Part shown: piece by piece, positions 1 to 5,320 of the stretch
Layout: each line of letters begins with the position of its first letter
How positions within the stretch are numbered: the first letter of the stretch is position 1
Origin: CAYXZO01 sp964469505
GTDB taxonomy: Bacteria > Fidelibacterota > UBA8477 > JABMPR01
Assembly (NCBI GenBank): GCA_964469505.1
Contig: CAYXZO010000103.1
Span: 1-5,846 of the forward strand
Reading direction: 5' to 3'
DNA: 5,846 nt
Translations under genes and position numbers: made by a program
Notes under the pieces: generated by a model
Database searches by the model: none
What the model saw: only the letters and a program-made list of their open reading frames with translations
What the model was told of the DNA's origin: nothing

Positions 1-3
1 CCA

Positions 4-45
4 CCAAAAGGCGGGTCTGCCCTTTGGCCGAAAGGCGGATCCGCC
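4..45. repeat. GC-rich palindromic repeat pair downstream of hisC
   Basis: Two related 15-mers lie 24 nt apart at 7-21 and 31-45 and match at 13 of 15 positions. Each begins AAAGGCGG and ends GCC. The second contains the perfect palindrome GGCGGATCCGCC (34-45). The first sits inside a hairpin whose arms are 4-12 and 19-27. Read as minus-strand RNA, this is a 9-bp stem with a single G-U pair and a 6-nt loop, and its 3' arm carries four U residues. That position, about 80-100 nt past the hisC stop on the hisC strand, would suit a transcription terminator, but no clean U-tract follows the stem. A member of a dispersed palindromic repeat family is an equally good reading. The repeat may continue beyond the left edge of the window. 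Confidence 0.5.
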
Positions 46-50
46 CCCTG

Positions 51-95
51 GCGGACGGTCGGCCGTCTGTCGTCAGCGGTTATTCTACCGTCCGC
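51..95. repeat. Inverted repeat just after hisC
   Basis: GCGGACGGT at 51-59 is exactly complementary to ACCGTCCGC at 87-95, giving 9 bp of stem with 27 nt between the arms. A competing smaller hairpin is possible at 54-67 (GACGG, 4-nt loop, CCGTC). The element begins 9 nt beyond the hisC stop codon on the minus strand. There is no U-run after the stem, so it is not a standard intrinsic terminator. It could stabilise the mRNA 3' end or belong to the same repeat family as 4-45. Confidence 0.5.
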
Positions 96-104
96 TGTCG
101 GCAG

Positions 105-1205
105 TCATTTTCGCCCAATGGGCGGCAAGGATCCGACAATCTCCAGCAACCGGTCGATTTCTTTCGGTGAACCCACGGTGACTCGCACCGCATCGGGGCG
201 TCCAAAGGCAGTCAGATGGCGAACGATTATTCCCTTGTGTAGCAGCATGTTGGTGAATTTTTCAGCATCGGTGGGAGTAGGAAACAGCAACGTCACAAAA
301 TTAGTGGCCGACGGCAGCACCTCATATCCTAGGTCCTTGAGTTCCGGGATCAGCCTTTGCAAGCCTTCCCGATTGTTGACTAGGCTGCGCTGTAGGTATT
401 CTTCGTCGTCCAGTGCCACTAGTGCCGCCGCCATGGCCGGTTCCGTCACTGCAAAGGGCAATTTTACTTTGAGCAGATTGGAGATGAGGTTTTCGTGGGC
501 GAAGCCGTAACCGATGCGCAGGCCCGCCAGACCGTAAACCTTGGAGAAGGTGCGCAGGGTAATGACGTTGTCGTAGCGGTAATGCATGGAATCGGGGTAG
601 TCAGGCAACTCCTGGGCGTATTCGAAATACGCTTCGTCCAGAATCACCAATACCCGCTCTGGTACCCGGTCCATGAAGCGGTCGAACTCGGCCGTGGTGA
701 TGTATGAGCCGGTAGGATTATCGGGGTTGGCGATGTAGATGAGTTTAGTGTAGTCGTTGATGCGCGCGGCCATGGCCTCCAGGTCGTACCGGTTATCCCG
801 CATGGGCACCCAATGCACCCGATTGCCGGAGGCCTGGGCCAACACCCGAAAACCAATAAAGCTGCCCGCGGCAGAAATGATCTCATCTTCATCCAATAAG
901 AAAGTGCGCATGATGATAGACATGATGCCTTCAGAGCCGGCGCCCAGGATGACGTTATCTACCTTAACCCGGAAGCGCTCGGCTAACTTCTCACGCAGAG
1001 GCAATCCTGCGGGATCGGGATAGCGGTTGATTGCTTGCAACGCCCGTTGCGCCGCTGTGAGGGCTTTGGGTGAGGGGCCTAAAGGGTTCTCGTTACTAGC
1101 CAGTTTAATAACATCAGTCAGCCCCAGCTCCCGTTGCAAAGCGGAGATGCTTTTGCCGGGACGGTAAGGCTCCAGGTCCCGGATGTTGCGTGGTACCAGA
1201 GCCAT
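105..1205 (-). CDS. hisC: Histidinol-phosphate aminotransferase (HisC family)
   Basis: A PLP-dependent fold-type I aminotransferase of 366 aa, the usual length for HisC. HisC converts imidazole-acetol phosphate and glutamate to histidinol phosphate and 2-oxoglutarate in histidine synthesis. Visible motifs are ASNENPLGPSP (residues 36-46), the PLP-phosphate loop GAGS (88-91), NPDNPTG (160-166, usually NPNNPTG), Asp190 in LDEAY, the Schiff-base Lys222 in RTFSKVYGLAGLRIGYG, and the substrate-carboxylate Arg341 in VRVTVGSP. The segment KVKLPFAVTEPA (246-257) replaces the more usual PFNVN. The ATG start is supported by a GAGGGGG ribosome site 7 nt upstream. It follows the PLP lyase gene after 33 nt with no terminator between them, so it is probably cotranscribed. 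No other histidine genes are visible, so a broader role on aromatic amino acids or another keto acid is possible. The family call is secure and the substrate is inferred. Confidence 0.9.
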   Translation of the reverse strand: MALVPRNIRDLEPYRPGKSISALQRELGLTDVIKLASNENPLGPSPKALTAAQRALQAINRYPDPAGLPLREKLAERFRVKVDNVILGAGSEGIMSIIMRTFLLDEDEIISAAGSFIGFRVLAQASGNRVHWVPMRDNRYDLEAMAARINDYTKLIYIANPDNPTGSYITTAEFDRFMDRVPERVLVILDEAYFEYAQELPDYPDSMHYRYDNVITLRTFSKVYGLAGLRIGYGFAHENLISNLLKVKLPFAVTEPAMAAALVALDDEEYLQRSLVNNREGLQRLIPELKDLGYEVLPSATNFVTLLFPTPTDAEKFTNMLLHKGIIVRHLTAFGRPDAVRVTVGSPKEIDRLLEIVGSLPPIGRK

Positions 1206-1212
1206 GCGCTTT

Positions 1213-1219
1213 CCCCCTC
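1213..1219 (-). promoter_or_regulatory. Ribosome binding site of hisC
   Basis: On the minus strand GAGGGGG ends 7 nt before the hisC ATG. It supports that start and shows that this genome uses Shine-Dalgarno signals on operon-internal genes. Confidence 0.75.
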
Positions 1220-1238
1220 ACGTTTGTTGTGGAATTGA

Positions 1239-2483
1239 TTAAACGGCAGCCAGGGCCTGGTCCAGGTCCTCCAGCAGATCTTCCACATCTTCCAACCCCA
1301 CTGACAACCGCACCAGACCGTCGGTGATACCGGTAGCCTCGCGCAATTCCTTGGGTACGTGGGAATGAGTCATGGAGGCTGGGTGTTGGATCAGAGTATC
1401 CACGGTTCCCAGGCTTACGGCCAGGGTCATCAATTTAACGCTATTCATCAATTTGGCGCCGGCGTCAAAGCCCCCTTTCATTTCGAAAGAGATCATGCCG
1501 CCGAAGCGTTTCATTTGCTTCCAGGCCAGAGTATGATTGGGATCTTCTGGTAAGCCCGGGTAGTACACTTTGGCAATTTTGGGATGCTGGGCCAGATAGC
1601 GGGCGATATGCTCGGCATTATCGCAATGTTTCTCCATACGCAAAGGCAGGGTTTTAATGCCCATATTCAGCAGCCAGGAATCCATGGGCCCCGGAACACC
1701 GCCCATGTGGTGGCGGTTCTCCAGAATCGGTCCTCGCAGCATATCCAGATGAGGCGTGACCAGCATACCGCCTACTACTACGCCATGCCCCCCCAAGTAC
1801 TTGGTCATGGAATGAATTACGTAATCCGCTCCCAGTTCCAGCGGTCGTTGAAGGTAAGGTGTAGCGAAGGTGTTATCCACCACCAGGGGAATGGCGCGGG
1901 AGTGAGCCAGTTCCGCCAGAGCGGCGATATCCACCACGGTGAGCATGGGGTTGGCGGGGGTTTCGGCGAAGATCATCTTGGCTTCGGGGTGTTGTTCCAG
2001 CGCCCTTTGAAAACGTTCCGTTTCACCGGTGGTGATCCAGGTGACCTCAATCTGGTACTTTTTAATCACTGTGTTCAGTAGATCTACTGTACCTCCGTAC
2101 AGGGATGACTGGGCAATAATTCTGTCACCAGGTTTCAGTAGGCTGAACAGCAGGGTGCTGATAGCTGCCATGCCGGAAGCAAAGGAAAGGGCCTGTACGT
2201 CGTAATCGTCGTCCCCGTTCCGCCGGTGCTCGGCGATTAAGTTCCCCCCTTCCAGCAGGGCCACTTTGCGCTCGATGATATTCATGTTGGGGTTGCCCAT
2301 GCGGGCATACACATAGCCTTCGGCTTCACCCATGAACAGTTTGCCGGCAATTTCCGTGTCTTGAAAAACATAGGTTGAAGATTGGAAGATGGGGGTAACG
2401 TGGGCCTGCAACGGACCAGGGTGCAGTTCACCGCCGTGGATGGCCAGGGTGGCGAAATCCTTTTCCCATAATTCTTTTTTCAT
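1239..2483 (-). CDS. Cys/Met-metabolism PLP enzyme, methionine gamma-lyase-like
   Basis: A 414-aa member of the trans-sulfuration (Cys/Met metabolism) PLP enzyme family. Methionine gamma-lyase splits methionine to methanethiol, ammonia and 2-oxobutyrate; relatives are cystathionine gamma-synthase and gamma-lyase. Visible motifs are YARMGNPN (59-66, whose Tyr and Arg contact the neighbouring subunit's PLP phosphate), ASGMAAIS (102-109), active-site Tyr129 in SSLYGGT, Asp203 in VVDNTFATPYLQRPLELGAD, Schiff-base Lys228 in HSMTKYLGGH, and substrate-carboxylate Arg392 in LVRLSVGLED. AVSLG (355-359) followed by QHPASMTHS is the methionine gamma-lyase pattern; cystathionine gamma-lyases have a glutamate at the Val356 position. 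The lyase's catalytic cysteine (Cys116 in the Pseudomonas putida enzyme) is here Gly131, as in cystathionine enzymes, so the substrate is uncertain. There is an acidic insertion near residues 81-98. The start overlaps the regulator's stop (ATGA) and has a strong ribosome site. Confidence 0.85.
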   Translation of the reverse strand: MKKELWEKDFATLAIHGGELHPGPLQAHVTPIFQSSTYVFQDTEIAGKLFMGEAEGYVYARMGNPNMNIIERKVALLEGGNLIAEHRRNGDDDYDVQALSFASGMAAISTLLFSLLKPGDRIIAQSSLYGGTVDLLNTVIKKYQIEVTWITTGETERFQRALEQHPEAKMIFAETPANPMLTVVDIAALAELAHSRAIPLVVDNTFATPYLQRPLELGADYVIHSMTKYLGGHGVVVGGMLVTPHLDMLRGPILENRHHMGGVPGPMDSWLLNMGIKTLPLRMEKHCDNAEHIARYLAQHPKIAKVYYPGLPEDPNHTLAWKQMKRFGGMISFEMKGGFDAGAKLMNSVKLMTLAVSLGTVDTLIQHPASMTHSHVPKELREATGITDGLVRLSVGLEDVEDLLEDLDQALAAV

Positions 2484-2980
2484 GATCCTCCTCCGTTTTG
2501 CAACACCGGAAGGGCGGTTTCGCGCTTGATGGTGGAAAGCACCACCAGGGTTTGCAGATTCTGCACTCCCGGTGCTTCCGTGAGTTTATGGAGAATAAAA
2601 TCCTCGTAGGCTAGGATGTCTTTGGCCCCCACTTTCAGAAGAAAGTCGGCGGGGCCCGTGATATGGTAGCACTCTAGTACCTCCGGCATTTTCTCAACAG
2701 CCTCAATAAAGGCCACGACGCTGCTTTTGCCGTGGCGGGCCAGAGTTACCTGTACGAAGGTAAAGATGCCGATGCCCACCTTGGTGGGATCCACTAGCGC
2801 GGTGTATCCCTGGATAATACCGGCTCGTTCTAACTTTTTGACCCGTTCCAGGGTGGGGGAGGGCGACATGGAGATACGCTGGGCCAACTCGCGGTTAGTC
2901 ATACGGCCGTTGCGCTGCAGAAGCTCCAGAATCTGGCGGTCGTATTGGTCGAGTTTAACTTTTCCTGAATTCTGGTTCAT
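2480..2980 (-). CDS. Lrp/AsnC-family transcriptional regulator
   Basis: A 166-aa protein of typical length for the feast/famine regulator family. Residues about 11-58 form the AsnC-type winged helix-turn-helix, starting LDQYDRQILELLQRNGR and including SPSPTLERVKKLERAGII. After a linker strand, residues about 68-152 form the RAM/AsnC effector-binding domain, with ITGPADFLLKV (107-117) as the ligand-pocket and oligomer loop. These proteins form dimers to octamers and change DNA binding when an amino acid binds. The gene leads the operon and overlaps the downstream lyase gene by 4 nt, so local control of the lyase and hisC, plus autoregulation, is the natural inference, with methionine or another amino acid as effector. 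No Shine-Dalgarno site precedes the ATG; a TATAAT ends 9 nt upstream. The C-terminal GGGS tail is encoded by the lyase's ribosome site. The family is certain and the effector unknown. Confidence 0.93.
   Translation of the reverse strand: MNQNSGKVKLDQYDRQILELLQRNGRMTNRELAQRISMSPSPTLERVKKLERAGIIQGYTALVDPTKVGIGIFTFVQVTLARHGKSSVVAFIEAVEKMPEVLECYHITGPADFLLKVGAKDILAYEDFILHKLTEAPGVQNLQTLVVLSTIKRETALPVLQNGGGS
2487..2494 (-). promoter_or_regulatory. Ribosome binding site of the PLP lyase gene
   Basis: GGAGGAGG on the minus strand lies just before the lyase ATG. The upstream GGAGG has 6 nt spacing and the nearer one 3 nt. These bases also encode the glycines at the C-terminus of the upstream regulator, so regulator and lyase are translationally adjacent with a 4-nt overlap. 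Confidence 0.8.
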
Positions 2981-2989
2981 TATCGGTAC

Positions 2990-3017
2990 ATTATAAACTA
3001 TTTTGTGTTATCTACAA
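2990..3017 (-). promoter_or_regulatory. Predicted promoter of the Lrp/AsnC operon
   Basis: On the minus strand, a perfect TATAAT (2995 to 2990) follows TTGTAG (3017 to 3012; 3 of 6 bases of the sigma-70 -35 consensus) after 16 nt. A start about 7 nt past the -10 box would fall near 2983, only 3 nt before the ATG at 2980. A second TATAAT lies further upstream (3024 to 3019) but lacks a recognisable -35 box; it would give a leader of about 30 nt. Prediction by eye only, and AT-rich sequence favours chance TATAAT matches. Confidence 0.45.
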
Positions 3018-3026
3018 GATTATATA

Positions 3027-3048
3027 CTAGAATATATTGATATTCGAG
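3027..3048. promoter_or_regulatory. Candidate operator palindrome upstream of the AsnC gene
   Basis: CTAGAATAT (3027-3035) and ATATTCGAG (3040-3048) are inverted repeats around a 4-nt centre, pairing at 8 of 9 positions; the inner 6-bp arms GAATAT/ATATTC are perfect. Its AT-rich core and position, about 47-68 nt before the regulator's ATG and just beyond the predicted -35 box, suit an Lrp/AsnC binding site used for autoregulation. A weaker dyad (CTA...TAG, 3012-3030) adjoins it and could be a second contact point. Assignment to this regulator is inference. Confidence 0.45.
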
Positions 3049-3387
3049 GCATAAATAATAAGCAGGCTGTACAAATTTTTCTTCTTTCCCTTTTGAGAAA
3101 GATGACCTCGGAAACGGTTTGTTGGTATGGGTCGGTATAATTATGCTATTAGCGGGGCTTTCCTAAAGAAAGCGGAAAGAAAAAGCTACAACCAACTAGG
3201 GGTGAGTTTTCACCACCCTATTGTACCACTCACACGAAAGGCATTTTCTTGAAAAACCTAAATAAACTCCATCGTCGCGCTCAGCTCTCGTTAGCTCGGG
3301 ATAAGTGGGGACGCTAGTAAACTATTGTATGATTCAAAATGTTCAATAAGGATAAAAGTTAATCGGACTGTTTTTGTCGGATTTGCC
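3049..3387. other. Intergenic region without a convincing gene; nested inverted repeats
   Basis: This part of the 442-bp gap between the divergent regulators holds no gene I can support. It contains inverted repeats that could nest as RNA on the plus strand: GTTGGT (3121-3126) with ACCAAC (3191-3196), TAGC (3150-3153) with GCTA (3185-3188), and GCTTTC (3157-3162) with GAAAGC (3168-3173, 5-nt loop). A further hairpin with two bulged bases lies directly next to them (3197-3204 with 3211-3220). No tRNA signature, known riboswitch class or T-box motif was recognised. A TATAAT at 3136-3141 has no matching -35 box. The remainder (about 3253-3387) shows nothing clear apart from a TCGGA repeated at 3363 and 3377. 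Confidence 0.4.
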
Positions 3388-3415
3388 TTGCTTGCCGAAA
3401 TCAGCTATCTATATT
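3388..3415 (+). promoter_or_regulatory. Predicted promoter of the rrf2-suf operon
   Basis: TTGCTT (3388-3393) and TATATT (3410-3415) are separated by 16 nt and resemble a sigma-70 promoter (TTG of the -35 box; 5 of 6 bases of the -10 box). The expected transcription start is about 3421-3423, at or next to the ATG at 3423. TCGG (3377-3380) and CCGA (3395-3398) form a short dyad across the -35 box where an Rrf2-type repressor could bind, but it is too short to assign. Prediction by eye. Confidence 0.4.
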
Positions 3416-3422
3416 GTGGGTG

Positions 3423-3821
3423 ATGCTAAAGCTTACTCGCAAAACGGAATACGCCCTGATCGCCCTCAAACACATGCTTTCCGAGGCTCCGCAGCGGGTG
3501 GTGAATACCGCTGAAATCGCCACCCTTTATCGAATTCCTAAGGAGTTGTTGGCCAAAGCGCTGCAGCAGATGGCTCGCCACGGTTTTGTGGAACCGGTGC
3601 AAGGAGCCCGGGGCGGATACCGAGTGTCACCGCGCCTGACAGAGATTTCATTGGATGAGTTTTTGGAATGCATGGAAGGTCCCCTGGCACTGGTGGTCTG
3701 CGTGGAAGATCAGGATTGCCCCATTGAAGAGGCCTGTTGCATCCAGACACCTTTAACTAAGTTGAATGCCACCATGCGCCGCTTCTTCGCCCAAATACCA
3801 TTGACTGAAATTACCAGTTAG
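3423..3821 (+). CDS. Rrf2-family SUF regulator (IscR-like, Fe-S sensing)
   Basis: A 132-aa winged-helix regulator of the Rrf2 family. The N-terminus MLKLTRKTEYALIAL is the family's first DNA-binding helix, and IPKELLAKALQQMARHGFVEPVQGARGGYRVSP (38-70) is the recognition helix plus wing. Cys93, Cys99 and Cys105 follow the CX5CX5C spacing of the [2Fe-2S] ligands in IscR, with an extra Cys106 beside them. IscR's fourth ligand, a histidine three residues after the last cysteine, aligns with Gln108 here. The ATG at 3423 gives the canonical family N-terminus; in-frame GTG (3420) and TTG (3414) starts would add only a few residues. No ribosome site is visible. It lies directly upstream of sufB in the same direction, so it most likely senses cluster status and controls this SUF operon, as in other Rrf2-led suf operons. 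Cluster binding is inferred from the cysteines. Confidence 0.9.
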   Translation: MLKLTRKTEYALIALKHMLSEAPQRVVNTAEIATLYRIPKELLAKALQQMARHGFVEPVQGARGGYRVSPRLTEISLDEFLECMEGPLALVVCVEDQDCPIEEACCIQTPLTKLNATMRRFFAQIPLTEITS

Positions 3822-3825
3822 CGAT

Positions 3826-3882
3826 ATGGAAAGAATTAAATTGACCGTCAATTATCCGGAACGAGAAATGGACGATGACTGA
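3826..3882 (+). CDS. Possible 18-aa micro-ORF between the regulator and sufB
   Basis: An ATG 4 nt after the regulator's stop opens an 18-codon frame, MERIKLTVNYPEREMDDD, whose TGA lies 5 nt inside sufB (overlap 3875-3882). No ribosome site precedes it, so it would need reinitiation after the regulator. Its role could be translational coupling to sufB, which also has only a weak ribosome site. An internal in-frame ATG at 3868 gives a 4-codon version with the same stop. A frame this short arises easily by chance; I list it because of its position rather than its content. Confidence 0.2.
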   Translation: MERIKLTVNYPEREMDDD

Positions 3883-5320
3883 CAATAAAAAAACCATCGA
3901 ACGCCTTACCCAACAAGCCTACAAGTACGGGTTCATCACGGACATCGAGCAGGAACAGCTCCCACCGGGTTTGAATGAAGATGTGATCCGCCTTATTTCG
4001 GCTTTGAAACGGGAACCGGAATGGTTGCTGAAGTGGCGCTTGAAAGCTTACCGCCACTGGCTCAAAATGAAAGAACCCCGCTGGGCTAAGGTGCAGTACA
4101 ATCCAGTGGACTATCAGGAAATTAGCTATTACGCCGCCCCCAAAAAGAAGGATGGCCCCAAAAGCTTGGATGAGGTAGATCCTAAGCTAGTGGAGACTTA
4201 CAACAAACTGGGCATACCACTGGAAGAACAAAAACTGCTGGCCGGGGTGGCGGTGGACGCCGTGTTCGACAGCGTTTCGGTGGCCACCACTTTTAAAGAA
4301 GAGTTGGCCAAGCGAGGCATAATCTTCTGCTCCTTCAGTGAAGCGGTGCAGAATCACCCCGAGTTGGTACGTCGCTACCTGGGCTCGGTGGTGCCGCCGA
4401 CAGATAATTTCTTTGCCGCCCTGAACTCCGCGGTATTTAGCGACGGTTCTTTCGTGTATATCCCCAAGGGGGTACGATGCCCCATGGAGCTTTCCACCTA
4501 CTTCCGCATCAACGCCGCTAAAACCGGTCAGTTCGAACGCACTTTGATCATCGCCGATGAAGGATCGTATGTCAGCTATCTGGAAGGTTGTACGGCTCCC
4601 ATGCGGGACGAAAATCAGCTCCACGCCGCCGTAGTGGAGCTCATCGCCCACAAGGATGCCACCATCAAGTACTCCACGGTGCAGAATTGGTATCCCGGCG
4701 ACGAGGAGGGCAAAGGCGGGATTTACAACTTTGTTACCAAACGGGGCATTTGTCTGGGAGATAACAGTAAGATTTCCTGGACTCAGGTGGAAACGGGCTC
4801 GGCCATCACTTGGAAATATCCCAGCACCATTCTCAAAGGTGACAACTCGGTGGGTGAGTTTTATTCTGTGGCTTTGACCAACCATTACCAGCAGGCCGAT
4901 ACGGGCACCAAGATGATTCACCTGGGGAAAAACACCCGCAGCACTATTATCTCCAAAGGTATTTCGGCCGGGCATGGTCAGAACACCTACCGGGGAGCCG
5001 TCACGGTGGCTAAGAATGCCGATAACGCCCGGAACTATTCCCAGTGCGATTCTATCCTCATTGGCGATAAGTGCGGGGCCCATACTTTTCCTTACATCGA
5101 TGTGCGGAATCCCACCGCCCGGGTGGAGCACGAGGCCACCACCTCAACCATCGGTGAGGATCAATTGTTTTACTGTGCCCAACGGGGATTGTCACCGGAA
5201 GATGCCGTTTCATTAATCGTTAACGGCTTCTGCAAGGAGGTTTTTAAAGAATTACCCATGGAGTTTGCCGTGGAAGCCCAGAAACTAATGGAAGTCAGTC
5301 TGGAAGGAAGCGTAGGATGA
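3875..5320 (+). CDS. sufB: SufB, Fe-S cluster scaffold of the SUF system
   Basis: A 481-aa SufB, close to the 495-aa Escherichia coli protein and collinear with it to the end (EFAVEAQKLMEVSLEGSVG). SufB forms the cytosolic SufBC2D complex, takes sulfur from SufS with SufE or SufU, and builds a nascent Fe-S cluster. Key residues are visible: Cys391 in SQCDSILIGDKCGAHTFPY (the E. coli Cys405 position), His419 and Glu420 in VEHEATTS (E. coli 433/434), and Cys239 in LEGCTAP, probably the sulfur-accepting Cys254. The N-terminal helical part (1-70) and the right-handed beta-helix core (about 190-430) look complete, as does the C-terminal helical SufC-binding part (FCKEVFKELPMEFA). The ATG at 3875 gives the family's usual N-terminus, but its ribosome site is weak (GAG about 10 nt upstream), suggesting coupling to upstream translation. 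The stop overlaps the sufC start by 4 nt. Confidence 0.97.
   Translation: MTDNKKTIERLTQQAYKYGFITDIEQEQLPPGLNEDVIRLISALKREPEWLLKWRLKAYRHWLKMKEPRWAKVQYNPVDYQEISYYAAPKKKDGPKSLDEVDPKLVETYNKLGIPLEEQKLLAGVAVDAVFDSVSVATTFKEELAKRGIIFCSFSEAVQNHPELVRRYLGSVVPPTDNFFAALNSAVFSDGSFVYIPKGVRCPMELSTYFRINAAKTGQFERTLIIADEGSYVSYLEGCTAPMRDENQLHAAVVELIAHKDATIKYSTVQNWYPGDEEGKGGIYNFVTKRGICLGDNSKISWTQVETGSAITWKYPSTILKGDNSVGEFYSVALTNHYQQADTGTKMIHLGKNTRSTIISKGISAGHGQNTYRGAVTVAKNADNARNYSQCDSILIGDKCGAHTFPYIDVRNPTARVEHEATTSTIGEDQLFYCAQRGLSPEDAVSLIVNGFCKEVFKELPMEFAVEAQKLMEVSLEGSVG
5302..5310 (+). promoter_or_regulatory. Ribosome binding site of sufC
   Basis: GGAAGGAAG ends 6 nt before the sufC ATG at 5317, inside the last sufB codons. 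With the ATGA overlap it fixes the sufC start and indicates coupled translation of SufB and SufC. Confidence 0.65.

Noticed and set aside
4..27. A certain intrinsic terminator for the hisC operon
   Set aside because: The stem is good, but its U residues are inside the stem and no U-tract follows. Kept only as a repeat with terminator as an alternative.
644..892. An 82-codon minus-strand frame inside hisC
   Set aside because: It overlaps hisC in another frame on the same strand; hisC motifs are continuous through the region, so there is no frameshift.
3136..3141. TATAAT on the plus strand as a promoter for a small RNA or the rrf2 operon
   Set aside because: No -35-like hexamer at 15-18 nt spacing and no extended -10 TG; a chance match in AT-rich sequence is likely.
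3127..3252. A 41-codon frame on the plus strand in the intergenic region (starting MGRYNYAISG)
   Set aside because: No ribosome site, no recognisable similarity and no repeated or secreted-peptide character. It overlaps the inverted-repeat cluster, which is a better description of this interval.
2981..3422. A known riboswitch or T-box in the divergent region (SAM riboswitch considered because of the methionine link)
   Set aside because: No SAM-I core, T-box AGGGTGG sequence or other class consensus seen on either strand, and the predicted starts leave almost no leader for either operon.
4187..5131. A 314-codon open frame on the minus strand inside sufB
   Set aside because: It lies wholly antisense to a fully conserved sufB, has no recognisable domain, and its composition is what the sufB codons impose on the opposite strand.
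3877..5320. A previously undescribed system in the rightward operon
   Set aside because: Rrf2 regulator, SufB and SufC are a standard SUF operon start with intact key residues; nothing in the coding content departs from the known system.
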